A stretch of 64,000 nucleotides of DNA, taken from Salipaludibacillus daqingensis (GTDB lineage: Bacteria; Bacillota; Bacilli; Bacillales; Salisediminibacteriaceae). The notes under the pieces were generated by a model that did no database searches, was not told the DNA's origin, and saw only the letters and a program-made list of their open reading frames with translations. Of this stretch, positions 34,036 to 42,499 are shown piece after piece. Position 1 is the first letter of the stretch, and the number at the start of each line of letters is the position of its first letter. The stretch covers positions 310,001 through 374,000 of the forward strand of contig NZ_JARZHF010000004.1 in assembly GCF_029891575.1 (NCBI RefSeq), read 5' to 3'. Both the position numbers and the translations under genes were made by a program.

Positions 34036-34877
34036 CCAATTTAATGAATTTTGTCACTTTAGTACTTATCATCTTAATTCAATTATTATTAGTTTTCTTC
34101 TCTATTATTTCAATCGCAGGCTTAAAGGATAATGCTCTTGATATCATTGGGGTCCCAGTTCACTTAATTTTCGTTGTTTTATTAAACATTCTATCTCTCT
34201 ACATATTAGGGAAAATCTTTAAACGCGATGAGAAACGAAAAGTTTATAATGCTGAATCTACTCATGTCAAAGAGTTCCAGTCCTTAGTTACTTCCGTTCG
34301 ATCTGACCGACATGACCTTAACAATCACTTAACGGTTATTTCCGGATTAATGAAAATAAAAAACTTTGATGCCGCTGATAAATACATTCAAGAAATGATC
34401 GGTAACATTAATATTAATAATAAGGCGTTGACGATAAAAAACCCTATTCTTTCTTCAATGCTATATTCGAAAATGGACAAATACCAAAGAGCAGGCATAC
34501 CTTTTAGCGTGAATATAGTAAATGAAGAAATTGAAACTATTTTATCTTCTACTGATTTAATACGATTAATTAGCAACTTGCTTGATAATGCCTATGAAGC
34601 AACACTTGAAATGCCTAATGCAGAACGCAAAATCGAATTAGAAATTGTGAAAGTCAATGAAACAGTGAAATTAGTCGTAAGAAATACCTCTATTTTGAAA
34701 GAGATTACTGAAAATCATTTCAAAAACGGTTATTCTACTAAATCGATATCAGATAGGGGATACGGCTTAGCAATTATCCAAGAAGTTACTGAGAAATATA
34801 ATGGTTATTTGGAAGTCGATACTAAAGATAATGTAGTAAGTATTGAAATTTCATTTTCGAAATTGGTGGAAAAATGA
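34032..34877 (+). CDS. Short GHKL-type sensor histidine kinase (HPK10/Spo0B-like)
   Basis: A protein of 281 residues. Two membrane segments fill the first 62 residues. The dimerisation box RHDLNNHLTVISGLM follows near residue 94, with the likely phosphorylated His. LISNLLDNAYEA is the N box and SDRGYGLAIIQEV the G box of the ATPase domain. This is the AgrC/CitA-like HPK10 layout but with a very short sensor. The partner membrane protein at 35115 may supply the sensing part. Start and end are both coupled by ATGA overlaps to tiny ORFs. No response regulator is adjacent; the Spo0E-like phosphatase nearby hints at the sporulation phosphorelay. Confidence 0.82.
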   Translation: MTNLMNFVTLVLIILIQLLLVFFSIISIAGLKDNALDIIGVPVHLIFVVLLNILSLYILGKIFKRDEKRKVYNAESTHVKEFQSLVTSVRSDRHDLNNHLTVISGLMKIKNFDAADKYIQEMIGNININNKALTIKNPILSSMLYSKMDKYQRAGIPFSVNIVNEEIETILSSTDLIRLISNLLDNAYEATLEMPNAERKIELEIVKVNETVKLVVRNTSILKEITENHFKNGYSTKSISDRGYGLAIIQEVTEKYNGYLEVDTKDNVVSIEISFSKLVEK

Positions 34878-34963
34878 TCAACCATATTAGCGAAAGAATA
34901 GCCAAAGCATTAGGTATTTATGTTGATAAAACTACCGAAGTTAAGCCACCGGTCAAACGATAG
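34874..34963 (+). CDS. 29-residue peptide coupled to the histidine kinase
   Basis: ATG overlaps the kinase stop (ATGA). The peptide reads MINHISERIAKALGIYVDKT then TEVKPPVKR: an amphipathic N-terminal helix and a Pro/Lys/Arg tail. It has no Cys, so it is not a standard AgrD thiolactone. Its size and placement between a kinase and a membrane protein resemble quorum-sensing pro-peptides or small kinase regulators. Function is unproven. Confidence 0.6.
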   Translation: MINHISERIAKALGIYVDKTTEVKPPVKR

Positions 34964-35114
34964 CTTTTTTTCTAGTCAAAATCCTAATATTAATGCAAAA
35001 ACAGCAATTCAGACCTAAATATTCCATAGTATGCTAGTTTTAAAATATCGCTTTCCCCCCAAAAATTTTATACTACTAATATCATTAATGCTTTACAACA
35101 AGAAAGGAGTTATT

Positions 35115-35573
35115 ATGGAGTGGTTTAGTTTCTTTTTATTATCGTTTCCAGAAGCATTTTTAATGCTCGCAGTTTCTTTTGCTCTTCTTGGTATTTCAAT
35201 CAAGGAGAACTTAAAACCTATGATTATTTTCTCACTGTTATATGGAGGAGTAGCTTTTACTTTAAGTTTTTATATGATGGATTCAATCAAACCTTTAATT
35301 AACTTAACAGTGTTCGCATTATTAATAGTGATTATTTTCCATTTTAAAATACTTCATGGTTTTATTATTGGTATCATTGGGTTTATTTTGTTAGTATTTT
35401 TTGAAATCATTTTACTTCTTCCTCTTACACAGATTATTCCATTTGAACAAATTGCAGCTAGTCCGTGGTTACGAATCTTAGCTGGTATTATGACTATACA
35501 TATTCCATTGTTAGTCACTCTAATAGTTATACAAAGGTTTAAGCTAGTAATAAAGATTCCTTTATTAAAATAA
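35115..35573 (+). CDS. Five-segment membrane protein of the kinase module
   Basis: A protein of 153 residues (152 after the initiator), almost entirely hydrophobic with about five segments, including LMLAVSFALLGISIKENLK and LHGFIIGIIGFILLVFFEI, and no Cys. The ATG at 35115 follows AAAGGAG, so the in-frame start at 35031 is rejected. It lacks the Cys/His of AgrB proteases. The layout resembles the detached N-terminal sensor region of an HPK10 kinase, so it may work with the short kinase upstream. A strong terminator ends the operon. Confidence 0.7.
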   Translation: MEWFSFFLLSFPEAFLMLAVSFALLGISIKENLKPMIIFSLLYGGVAFTLSFYMMDSIKPLINLTVFALLIVIIFHFKILHGFIIGIIGFILLVFFEIILLLPLTQIIPFEQIAASPWLRILAGIMTIHIPLLVTLIVIQRFKLVIKIPLLK

Positions 35574-35584
35574 ACAAAAATTAT

Positions 35585-35632
35585 AAAAAAGGTGCCCAAA
35601 TTAATTTACCTATTAATTTGGCACCTTTTTTT
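35585..35632 (+). terminator. Terminator of the kinase module
   Basis: AAAAAAGGTGCC and AAATTAAT pair with ATTAATTT and GGCACCTTTTTTT: a long stem with a run of seven T residues. Confidence 0.92.
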
Positions 35633-35782
35633 AAGAGTTCTACACTTTGTTATTATTTTGTATAAAGCTCCAAAAAATTTGTCGATTCATAAGAATCATT
35701 GTCGAACTGCTTAACAGGTATAAATACTTCTATATAATGGTCTATGTTATCTAATTTTATTTCTTAAAGCAGGAGTATGGTT

Positions 35783-35950
35783 ATGGATAAAAGGGCCTTA
35801 ATAGTAGAGTTGGAATACAAAATTGATACATTACGAATTCGTATGATTAAGTTAGCTCAATCAAAAGGATTTAATCATCATCATACTATTAAATGTAGCC
35901 AAGAGCTTGATGTTTTCCTAAATAAATACGAACGATTGAAGTCTAATTAA
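35783..35950 (+). CDS. Spo0E-family aspartyl-phosphate phosphatase
   Basis: A 55-residue protein with the family pattern: LEYKIDTLRIRMIKLAQSKG, then HHHTIKCSQELDVFLNKY. The SQELD motif that attacks phospho-Spo0A is intact. Such proteins delay sporulation by removing phosphate from Spo0A. ATG at 35783 has AGGAG 7 bases upstream. It lies after the kinase module but beyond a strong terminator, so it is transcribed separately. Confidence 0.9.
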   Translation: MDKRALIVELEYKIDTLRIRMIKLAQSKGFNHHHTIKCSQELDVFLNKYERLKSN

Positions 35951-36018
35951 AAAACTTCTAATATTCCTTATAGCCTAGCATTTTGCCTAGTTAAATGGTC
36001 CTCACACAACACATGACA

Positions 36019-36100
36019 AAGGGGACCTTCCCCTAGGTTATTGCTCTAACTCTGTTAGAGTTTAACCCCCGCCCTCAGCCTTTGCTGCAAGCGGGGGTTA
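36019..36100 (+). ncRNA. Three-hairpin structured segment, possible small RNA or leader
   Basis: Three consecutive hairpins with perfect stems: AGGGG/CCCCT (36020-36034), CTCTAAC/GTTAGAG (36044-36060) and AACCCCCGC/GCGGGGGTT (36064-36099). The last resembles a terminator although the T tail is weak (TAATTGTTTAT). GGTCC at about 35993 could pair alternatively with GGGACC in the first hairpin, a switch-like arrangement. I do not recognise a known RNA family, and no gene obviously follows. Confidence 0.45.
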
Positions 36101-36473
36101 ATTGTTTATATCCTCCTTCCCTGTTCTTTCTTCTTAAAAAACTCCTTCTTCGCGTGATAAGAATCGCTTTCTATGAGGATATTATGACGGAAGCGCTCAT
36201 CAGTGTGGAGTGACGGGTGTGTTCGTTGAGCTAAAGGGGATGTACTTGTGTTAAATTTATTAGTATTGACAAGTTTTTTAGGAATTTACGCTGTTTTTTT
36301 TAATCAAACAATCACACCTGATTGCTACATATCCGCTTCATTAAATTAAATGTTCAACTAGGGCATCCTGTTCAAGAAGGATTTACCTGTAATTTGGTAA
36401 CCTTGCTTTCTAAGTTCACCTTTGTTATTTATTTCTAAATCAGGATTCAACTTCTCATATTTTTCTTCATTTG
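36101..36473. other. Intergenic region with possible gene remnant
   Basis: The only coding hint is a 33-codon GTG-start frame at 36248-36349 with a hydrophobic stretch (NLLVLTSFLGIYAVFF). It follows GGGGATG, but it is too short to assign and may be a remnant. Confidence 0.35.
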
Positions 36474-36758
36474 TCATTTCCCAATTAAATCTATTTTTAA
36501 CCTTGTTAGGTTTAGGCTTCCCTTTTGATAATTAGTAAAAGGTTTTGTATGGCCAATTTGAACTGCATAATCAGTGGAGAACACTCTTGGACCACTCTGA
36601 TTATTGTTTATTTTCTTATATACTTTTGAATTTTGTTCTTGAAGAACTGAAGTTTTAATTTCCATAATCCCTTGGACTATAAAAAGAAAAGTCCAAATAA
36701 TAGCAAAAATAATAACAAGGACAATAACCGCTAATAATTTAGTGGGGATTGGTTCCAT
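36474..36758 (-). CDS. Small single-span membrane protein of unknown function
   Basis: A protein of 94 residues with one strong membrane segment (LLAVIVLVIIFAIIWTFLFI) near its N-terminus and a polar C-terminal half rich in Asn, Lys and Gln. ATG at 36758 is preferred because AAGGAGG lies 8 bases before it; the ATG two codons earlier is too close. No family recognised. Confidence 0.55.
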   Translation of the reverse strand: MEPIPTKLLAVIVLVIIFAIIWTFLFIVQGIMEIKTSVLQEQNSKVYKKINNNQSGPRVFSTDYAVQIGHTKPFTNYQKGSLNLTRLKIDLIGK

Positions 36759-37144
36759 TTCCATACCCTCCTTATCATATACAAATTAGACCTAAAACTG
36801 CTGACAAGACTTATTCTACATCTTACTAATTCATGTCTTCTTCAATACCTTATATAATGACAGGTAAATAAAGTGTATAAAACAGAAAATATCTTTTAAA
36901 ACTTTTTCTGATCAAATATCTCACATTTCTTCAGACAGATTTTTCGACAAGTGACTGGACACTCCAGATACTTACATTCGGTTCTTTATTATTGGATTTG
37001 AACAGGATTACCACCTGACTAATCCATTATAAAGGACTTTTTCTTTGTGCAAGATATAATATTGACCTTTTTCAGTTTTCCGGATATGAAGTTAAATTAA
37101 TGCAACTTCAGTGTAAAAACGATACAAATAAATTAAACAAGAAC
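36759..37144. other. Non-coding region upstream of the sorbitol operon
   Basis: No gene seen. A hairpin-capable TGAAGTT...AACTTCA (about 37086-37109) and CTGGACACTCCAG (about 36956) are the only symmetrical features. Confidence 0.4.
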
Positions 37145-37173
37145 TTGACAATCCACATTAGCTCACATATAAT
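37145..37173 (+). promoter_or_regulatory. Consensus sigma-A promoter of the sorbitol operon
   Basis: TTGACA (37145-37150) and TATAAT (37168-37173) are exactly 17 bases apart: a perfect match to consensus. Confidence 0.88.
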
Positions 37174-37185
37174 CAAAAACATAAG

Positions 37186-37221
37186 TTGCACAAAAGATTT
37201 ATCAATTGCACAAACGTGCAA
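37186..37221. promoter_or_regulatory. SorC-type operator
   Basis: TTGCACAA occurs at 37186 and again 20 bases later within the perfect palindrome TTGCACAAACGTGCAA (37206-37221). It lies between the -10 box and the regulator start, so bound regulator would block or gate transcription. Sugar-phosphate control is inferred. Confidence 0.65.
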
Positions 37222-37239
37222 AATGAGAGGTGAATATAA

Positions 37240-38178
37240 ATGTCATTATGGCAAGAGCAACGTCTCATAGTAAAAATTTCTAAAATGTACTACGAACAAC
37301 AATTGACTCAAAGTCAAATTAGTAAAGAGTTAGGAATTTACAGAACTACTATTAGTCGCATACTAAAAAAAGCAAAACAGGATGGTATTATAGAAATCAA
37401 AATTAATTCTGATTTTGAAGACGTTTACCAACTTGAAGAAGATATTGAACAGAAATATAAACTCAAAGAAGTCATTGTCGTTCCTTCTTTTGATGATTCC
37501 GAAGATATTATTAAACAAAGATTAGGTTTAGCTACAGCAAATTATTTAAAACAAATAATTAAAGACGGAAATACTCTTGGATTTGCATGGGGAACAACTT
37601 TAGCAAATGTATCAAACCAACTAATTAATTGTGAAAAAAAAGAGATTGATATTGTCCCATTGGTAGGTGGCCCTGGTGCAGTAGATGCAGACTATCATGT
37701 AAACACAATAGTTTATAAAGCTGCTCAAGCTTTTCAAGGTAAAGCACACTTCATTGATTCCTCTGCCATTGTTAATAAAAAAGAAACTCGACTTGATACG
37801 ATTAATTCCCAACATTTCAGAATAATCCTTGATTATTGGTCGAAATTGGATATTGCAGTATTAGGAATTGGAGCTCAATTAAAATCATCTAACCTCATCT
37901 GGACTGGATTTTTTGGAAATGAAGAAATAGAAGAACTAGATAAAGAAAATGCAATAGGAGATATTTGTTCAAGATTCTATGATTCTAATGGTCAAGTTAT
38001 CCATTCTGAATTAGCAGATCGAACCATTGCTATTGAATTACCAAGTCTCAGAAGCGTTCCTTACTCCATTGGAGTTGCTGAATCAAAAGAAAAAGTTCCA
38101 TCAATTTTGGGTGCTTTAAAAGGCCAGTTCATCAATGTACTTATAACCGATGAAGAAACAGCTAAAGAATTATTATAG
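37240..38178 (+). CDS. SorC-family sugar-binding transcriptional regulator
   Basis: A protein of 312 residues. The N-terminal HTH is QLTQSQISKELGIYRTTISR (about residues 24-43) and the large C-terminal SorC domain carries GFAWGTTLANV and VPLVGGPGAV, which bind a sugar phosphate. It is first gene of the sorbitol PTS operon and probably senses sorbitol-6-phosphate. Only a few bases separate it from gutM, so they are co-transcribed. Confidence 0.9.
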   Translation: MSLWQEQRLIVKISKMYYEQQLTQSQISKELGIYRTTISRILKKAKQDGIIEIKINSDFEDVYQLEEDIEQKYKLKEVIVVPSFDDSEDIIKQRLGLATANYLKQIIKDGNTLGFAWGTTLANVSNQLINCEKKEIDIVPLVGGPGAVDADYHVNTIVYKAAQAFQGKAHFIDSSAIVNKKETRLDTINSQHFRIILDYWSKLDIAVLGIGAQLKSSNLIWTGFFGNEEIEELDKENAIGDICSRFYDSNGQVIHSELADRTIAIELPSLRSVPYSIGVAESKEKVPSILGALKGQFINVLITDEETAKELL

Positions 38179-38211
38179 TACTTTTTGAAAACGCTTAAGA
38201 GGAGTGGGGAT

Positions 38212-38655
38212 ATGATTATTTATCTAATTATCTTAATTGGGCTTGCTTGGTTAGTACAAAGCTTTCTAGGATTTCTTCAAATTAGACATTTTAATAAACA
38301 TTTCGTGGAGATGAGAAGAGTCGGTAAAGTAGCAATCGGTCGAAGACGTGGACTATTTCGCGCAGGAACTGTTGTGATGTTAGGAGTTAATTCCCGAAAA
38401 GAAATTATTGACGCAAGAAAAATGCAAGGCGTGACTGTATTATCAAAAGTAAAGCCACTTAAAGGGTTAGAGCAGAAAAACATATTAAAAATCACAGAGG
38501 CAGAATTAAAGAAATTTGACGTTTTGACAGCAGCATCGATTCAAGATGCAGTTGCCCAATATAAAACGGTAGTCTTACAAGGAGGTGAAGTGAAAGAACA
38601 GCCGAGTCTATTCAAGAAAATATCTAATAAGTTCTTAAAATTAAAAGAGGGGTGA
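38212..38655 (+). CDS. gutM: GutM-type glucitol operon activator
   Basis: A protein of 147 residues. The hydrophobic start ([20 protein letters not shown]) is a membrane anchor; the rest, [21 protein letters not shown], is the GutM core. In known sorbitol operons GutM helps activation. ATG at 38212 is chosen for AGGAG 10 bases upstream; the longer frame from 38185 lacks a site. It lies between regulator and transporter genes. Confidence 0.88.
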   Translation: MIIYLIILIGLAWLVQSFLGFLQIRHFNKHFVEMRRVGKVAIGRRRGLFRAGTVVMLGVNSRKEIIDARKMQGVTVLSKVKPLKGLEQKNILKITEAELKKFDVLTAASIQDAVAQYKTVVLQGGEVKEQPSLFKKISNKFLKLKEG

Positions 38656-38659
38656 AAAA

Positions 38660-39208
38660 ATGGTAGATTTAATTACAAATTTCGCTGATGGTTTCATAGG
38701 ATTGTTCGAGGCAGGTGGTGAGGTTTTTGTTGATTTTGTTACAGGAATCATACCTTTATTAATCTGTTTACTCGTTGCAATGAATGCCATTGTAAAGTTT
38801 ATTGGTGAAGAAAGAGTAGAGAAATATGCTGCTAGAGCAGGAGGAAATATTTTTTCGCGCTACTTTATTTTACCAGTTGTGGGAACTTTCTTTTTAGCAA
38901 ATCCTATGACATTGTCACTTGGAAGGTTCTTACCTGAAAATCGAAAACCTAGTTATTATGCTGCGGCTTCGTTTTCATGTCATTCTCATAATGGATTATT
39001 TCCTCACGTAAATCCTGGAGAGTTGTTTGTATTTTTAGGTATTGCTAGTGGGATTACGACACTTGGATTACCTGTAGGAGAGCTAGCGGTGTTTTATTTC
39101 TTAGTTGGTATTGTTACGAACTTCTTCCGTGGATGGGTGACAGACTTTACAACAGCTTATGTCGAGAAACAGCAAGGCATTAAATTAAAAACAAAAATGG
39201 AATTATAA
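38660..39208 (+). CDS. srlA: PTS glucitol/sorbitol transporter EIIC
   Basis: A membrane protein of 182 residues, matching SrlA/GutA in length. [19 protein letters not shown] and [24 protein letters not shown] are conserved in the family, as is [20 protein letters not shown]. With the EIIB and EIIA products it imports sorbitol as sorbitol-6-phosphate. A GAGGGG site lies before the ATG, four bases after gutM. Confidence 0.93.
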   Translation: MVDLITNFADGFIGLFEAGGEVFVDFVTGIIPLLICLLVAMNAIVKFIGEERVEKYAARAGGNIFSRYFILPVVGTFFLANPMTLSLGRFLPENRKPSYYAAASFSCHSHNGLFPHVNPGELFVFLGIASGITTLGLPVGELAVFYFLVGIVTNFFRGWVTDFTTAYVEKQQGIKLKTKMEL

Positions 39209-39220
39209 AGGGGTGTTAAC

Positions 39221-40228
39221 ATGAGTCAAAATCAATATCGACCTATTAAGGTAACGAAGGGACAAGGTGGATTTGGCGGGCCACTTCATATCCACGTAGA
39301 CGAGAACAAAAACAAAATTGTTTATATCACAGGTGGGGACAGACCCGATGTTGCAGATCGGATTGCCGAGCTCACTGACTGCGAATTAGTTGACGGATTC
39401 AAAACAAGCGTTCCCGAAGAAGAAACCGCTTGTGTCATCATCAATTGTGGCGGTACACTCCGGTGTGGAGTCTACCCCAAAAAACGAATTCCGACAATAA
39501 ACATTGAGTCTACGGGGCAAAGTGGCCCACTAGCTAAGTATATCACAGAGGATATTTATGTGTCAGGGGTCCGACCAACAAATATTTCCTTATTAGATGA
39601 TCCTGAAAGTGCCTCCGCACTAGAGAATAGTTCTGAACCTGAACAAGAAAGAAAATATACTTCTGACAAAAAAATAAGTGAACAACAAAAACCAAGAGGA
39701 CTAATGACAAAAATCGGGATGGGAATGGGAAATATTGTGAACACTCTATTCCAAGCTGGTCGAGATACGATCGACACTGTATTAAAGACCATCCTTCCTT
39801 TTATGGCTTTTGTAGCTATGCTTATCGGGGTTATTTTAGAAACAGGAATCGGGGACTTATTTGCCCAATTCTTATCTCCATACGCTGGTTCTCTACCTGG
39901 TCTATTAGTCATTTCTTTAGTCGTTTCCTTTCCATTACTATCTCCATTTTTAGGGCCTGGTGCTGTTATTGCTCAGGTAGTAGGAGTATTAATTGGTACT
40001 GAAATAGGAAGAGGGAATATTCCCCCTCAACTTGCTTTACCCGCATTATTCGCAATCAACTCTCAAGCTGCGGCTGACTTTGTGCCAGTAGGTCTCGGTC
40101 TTGCAGAAGCTGAACCCGAAACAGTGGAAGTTGGTGTACCATCCGTCCTTTATTCTAGGTTTTTAACTGGAGCTCCGACTGTATTTGTAGCTTGGTTGGC
40201 CAGTTTCGGATTATATACAAATTACTAA
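39221..40228 (+). CDS. srlE: PTS glucitol/sorbitol transporter EIIB (EIIBC)
   Basis: A protein of 335 residues. The N-terminal EIIB domain carries the phosphorylated Cys in [19 protein letters not shown] (about residue 84). A Glu/Lys-rich linker (about 125-150) leads to a membrane domain with about five segments ([38 protein letters not shown]). Length and order match SrlE. Confidence 0.93.
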   Translation: MSQNQYRPIKVTKGQGGFGGPLHIHVDENKNKIVYITGGDRPDVADRIAELTDCELVDGFKTSVPEEETACVIINCGGTLRCGVYPKKRIPTINIESTGQSGPLAKYITEDIYVSGVRPTNISLLDDPESASALENSSEPEQERKYTSDKKISEQQKPRGLMTKIGMGMGNIVNTLFQAGRDTIDTVLKTILPFMAFVAMLIGVILETGIGDLFAQFLSPYAGSLPGLLVISLVVSFPLLSPFLGPGAVIAQVVGVLIGTEIGRGNIPPQLALPALFAINSQAAADFVPVGLGLAEAEPETVEVGVPSVLYSRFLTGAPTVFVAWLASFGLYTNY

Positions 40229-40251
40229 AACAATAATTAAAGGGGTTATTT

Positions 40252-40620
40252 ATGATGACAGTCATCTATGAAACAAATGTCGTTGAACTTGGAGATATGG
40301 TGGAGTCTTTTTATGATGATCAAATGATTATTCTATTTGAAATCGGAGCACCAGAAGAAATGAGAGAGTATTGCGTCTTACACGAAAAAAATCAACTTCA
40401 TGATGAGATTCAAGTTGACGACACCCTTTACATTGGAGAAGAGTCTTACAAAGTAACAGCCGTTGGAAGTGCTGTAAATAAAAATCTAAATCAATTAGGT
40501 CATATCACCCTTAGCTTCTACGGGAAAACTGAACCGGACCTACCTGGTTATCTTTGTCTTGAAAATAAAAAGATTAAACCAGTTATAGAGGGGAATTCAA
40601 TTAAAATCTTACGTGGTTAA
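40252..40620 (+). CDS. srlB: PTS glucitol/sorbitol transporter EIIA
   Basis: A cytoplasmic protein of 122 residues, the usual SrlB size, that passes phosphate from HPr to EIIB. VLHEKNQLHDEIQ contains the candidate phosphorylated His, and GHITLSFYG and PDLPGYLCLE are family features. An AAAGGGG site precedes two adjacent ATGs; the first is used. It is 23 bases after srlE. Confidence 0.9.
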   Translation: MMTVIYETNVVELGDMVESFYDDQMIILFEIGAPEEMREYCVLHEKNQLHDEIQVDDTLYIGEESYKVTAVGSAVNKNLNQLGHITLSFYGKTEPDLPGYLCLENKKIKPVIEGNSIKILRG

Positions 40621-40638
40621 ACATAATGGAGGTGCCTC

Positions 40639-41415
40639 ATGAATAAGAAAACAGCTATTATTGCAGGTGGAGGTCAAAGTCTCGGTGAAGCACTGTGTCA
40701 TCGCCTCGCTGAAGAAAACTATCAAATCATTGTTGTTGATATAAATAAAGAGAATGCTCATAAAGTCGCTACTGATGTAGCAAATAATTTTAATGTTCCT
40801 ACATTATCCATAAAGTGTGATGTTACAAAAGAGGACGAAGTCCGAGAGTTAGTTAATCAAACGAAAGAAAAATTCACAACGATCGATTTATTAGTTTACA
40901 ATGCTGGTATCGCAGTCAGTAAAAAAATAAATAGTTTTGAAGTAAATGATTGGGATAAAACGGTTGATGTAAATCTAAAGGGATATTTTCTATGTGCTAG
41001 AGAAGTCTCTAAAGTCATGATCGAACAAGGATTTGGTAATATAATTCAAATAAATTCTAAGTCCGGTAAAGTTGGAAGCAAGCACAATTCTGCTTACTCT
41101 GCATCTAAATTTGGTGGAGTCGGCTTAACACAAAGTCTTGCTCTCGACTTAGCTGAACATAACATTCGTGTAAATTCGATAATGCCTGGAAATCTTTTGG
41201 ATTCTCCAATGTTTCAAAGTCTTATCCCTCAATATGCAGCAAAATTGGAAATAAAAGAGGATGAAGTGCTTGATGTCTATAAAAATAAAGTTCCATTAAA
41301 AAGAGGCTGCACTTATGATGACATTGCAAATGCTGTAATATTCTACGCATCAGAAAAAGCATCATATATGACAGGACAGACCATTAATGTAACAGGCGGA
41401 CAAGTGATGCATTAA
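40639..41415 (+). CDS. srlD: Sorbitol-6-phosphate 2-dehydrogenase (SDR)
   Basis: A protein of 258 residues of the classical short-chain dehydrogenase type: IIAGGGQSLGEALC at the N-terminus binds NAD, NAGIAVS follows, and the catalytic YSASKFGG lies near residue 154. It oxidises sorbitol-6-phosphate to fructose-6-phosphate. GGAGGTG precedes the ATG. A terminator follows, ending the main operon. Confidence 0.92.
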   Translation: MNKKTAIIAGGGQSLGEALCHRLAEENYQIIVVDINKENAHKVATDVANNFNVPTLSIKCDVTKEDEVRELVNQTKEKFTTIDLLVYNAGIAVSKKINSFEVNDWDKTVDVNLKGYFLCAREVSKVMIEQGFGNIIQINSKSGKVGSKHNSAYSASKFGGVGLTQSLALDLAEHNIRVNSIMPGNLLDSPMFQSLIPQYAAKLEIKEDEVLDVYKNKVPLKRGCTYDDIANAVIFYASEKASYMTGQTINVTGGQVMH

Positions 41416-41427
41416 AACAATAAAAAT

Positions 41428-41455
41428 GAGCACGCAAATTGTGTGCTCTTTTTTG
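41428..41455 (+). terminator. Terminator within the sorbitol locus
   Basis: GAGCAC pairs with GTGCTC around a 9-base loop and is followed by six T residues. It lies between srlD and the aldolase gene, which may therefore be expressed at a lower level. Confidence 0.85.
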
Positions 41456-41486
41456 TAATCTAATTCATTTGCTAGGAGTGGGGTAC

Positions 41487-42158
41487 ATGAAAATCTATAT
41501 TGATTCTGCTAATATTAATGAGATAAATGAGTTAAACAACTTAATGCCTATTGATGGTGTCACAACAAATCCATCTATTATCTGTAAAGAAAATCGTAAC
41601 AACTCTTTAGAACTATTAAAACAAATTCGAGAAATCCTACGTGATGATCAACTCTTATTTACACAAGTTATTGAAGACAATTACGATAAACTTATTGACC
41701 AGGCGTATCAGCTTCTAAATTTGCTCGGTAAAGACACTGTGATTAAAATACCTGTTACATTTAACGGTTTAAAAGCTATCCAATATCTCGAAAAAAATAA
41801 TATTAATACTTTGGCCACTGCAGTGTTCCACCCTCAACAAACAAATTGGGCCGCAAAAGCAGGTGCTAAGTATGTTGCACCTTATGTTAATCGAATAGAC
41901 CATCACGGAGGGGATGGAATAAAAGTTGTCAAAGAAAGTCTTTGTATAATTAAAAATTATGATTACAAATCTGAAGTAGTAGCCGCTAGTTTTAAAAATA
42001 CGAAGCAGCTACATGAATGTGCATTAATAGGAACACATTCGATCACGGCTAGCCCAAACATTCTCAAACAATCCTTTTCACATTTGAGTTCATCATCTAG
42101 CGTAGCGCAATTTCAACAAGATTGGATAGATAAATACGGGAGTAAAAAATTAACATAA
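41487..42158 (+). CDS. Transaldolase-family enzyme (fructose-6-phosphate aldolase-like)
   Basis: A protein of 223 residues from the small TalC/FSA group: KIYIDSANINEINELN, DGVTTNPSII, and the Schiff-base Lys in TVIKIPVTFNGLKA, then TLATAVFHPQQ and AKYVAPYVNRIDHHGGDG. The ATG at 41487 has AGGAG upstream; the ORF start at 41439 is rejected. It would cleave fructose-6-phosphate or act as transaldolase on the product of SrlD, which fits its position after the sorbitol operon. Confidence 0.87.
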   Translation: MKIYIDSANINEINELNNLMPIDGVTTNPSIICKENRNNSLELLKQIREILRDDQLLFTQVIEDNYDKLIDQAYQLLNLLGKDTVIKIPVTFNGLKAIQYLEKNNINTLATAVFHPQQTNWAAKAGAKYVAPYVNRIDHHGGDGIKVVKESLCIIKNYDYKSEVVAASFKNTKQLHECALIGTHSITASPNILKQSFSHLSSSSSVAQFQQDWIDKYGSKKLT

Positions 42159-42184
42159 TTTATGTAAATTTGAGGAGTGACAAA

Positions 42185-42361
42185 ATGTTGCTCCTTAAAT
42201 GGATTAATATAATAACCTTAGTTTTGCAATTAAAACGAAATTATCATAAAAAAACGACACCATTCCTCGATAGGACGAAGAACCGCGTCGTTGATAGCGT
42301 TATGTATGGTGCACTTTCCAAGTACTACTATGTTCATTCGCTTCGTAGCTTCTCGACGTAG
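42185..42361 (+). other. Doubtful 58-codon ORF, possibly a truncated gene start
   Basis: GAGGAG lies upstream of the ATG and the first 18 residues (LLLKWINIITLVLQLKRN) look like a real protein start. The rest runs into the tandem repeats and reads as low-quality sequence. It may be the start of a sorbitol-locus gene cut off by the island boundary. Confidence 0.35.
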
Positions 42362-42460
42362 TGTAGCTCACTTAAATATGGTGCACCCTAAGGGCACTAC
42401 TGATGTTCGTTTGCTTCGCCGAAAACTCGACGTTGCTAAGCAAACATTAAATATGGTGGA
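42305..42460. repeat. Tandem degenerate repeats leading into a tRNA fragment
   Basis: TATGGTGCAC starts at 42305 and 42377 and TATGGTGGAG at 42452 (steps of 72 and 75). The units share CTACT-TGTTC-TT-GCTTCG and TCGACGT. Read on the minus strand each unit begins after a CACCA, as after a tRNA 3' end. Confidence 0.65.
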
Positions 42461-42499
42461 GCATAGCGGGCTCGAACCGCTGACCTCTTGGCTGCCAGC
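42454..42499 (-). repeat. 3' half of tRNA-Ala(GGC), likely attL scar of an integrated island
   Basis: On the minus strand the sequence runs from GCTGGCAGCC through GAGGTCAGCGGTTCGAGCCC to CGCTATGCTCCACCA. It has the 3' side of the anticodon arm, a perfect T arm and CCA, as in Bacillus tRNA-Ala, but no 5' half exists. Displaced 3' tRNA ends mark the far side of an integrative element; the integrase at 63135 fits the other end. Confidence 0.8.

Noticed and set aside
34874-35573. agrD/agrB quorum-sensing pair
   Set aside because: The 29-aa peptide has no Cys or Ser-containing ring core and the membrane protein lacks the AgrB Cys and His; only the layout is similar.
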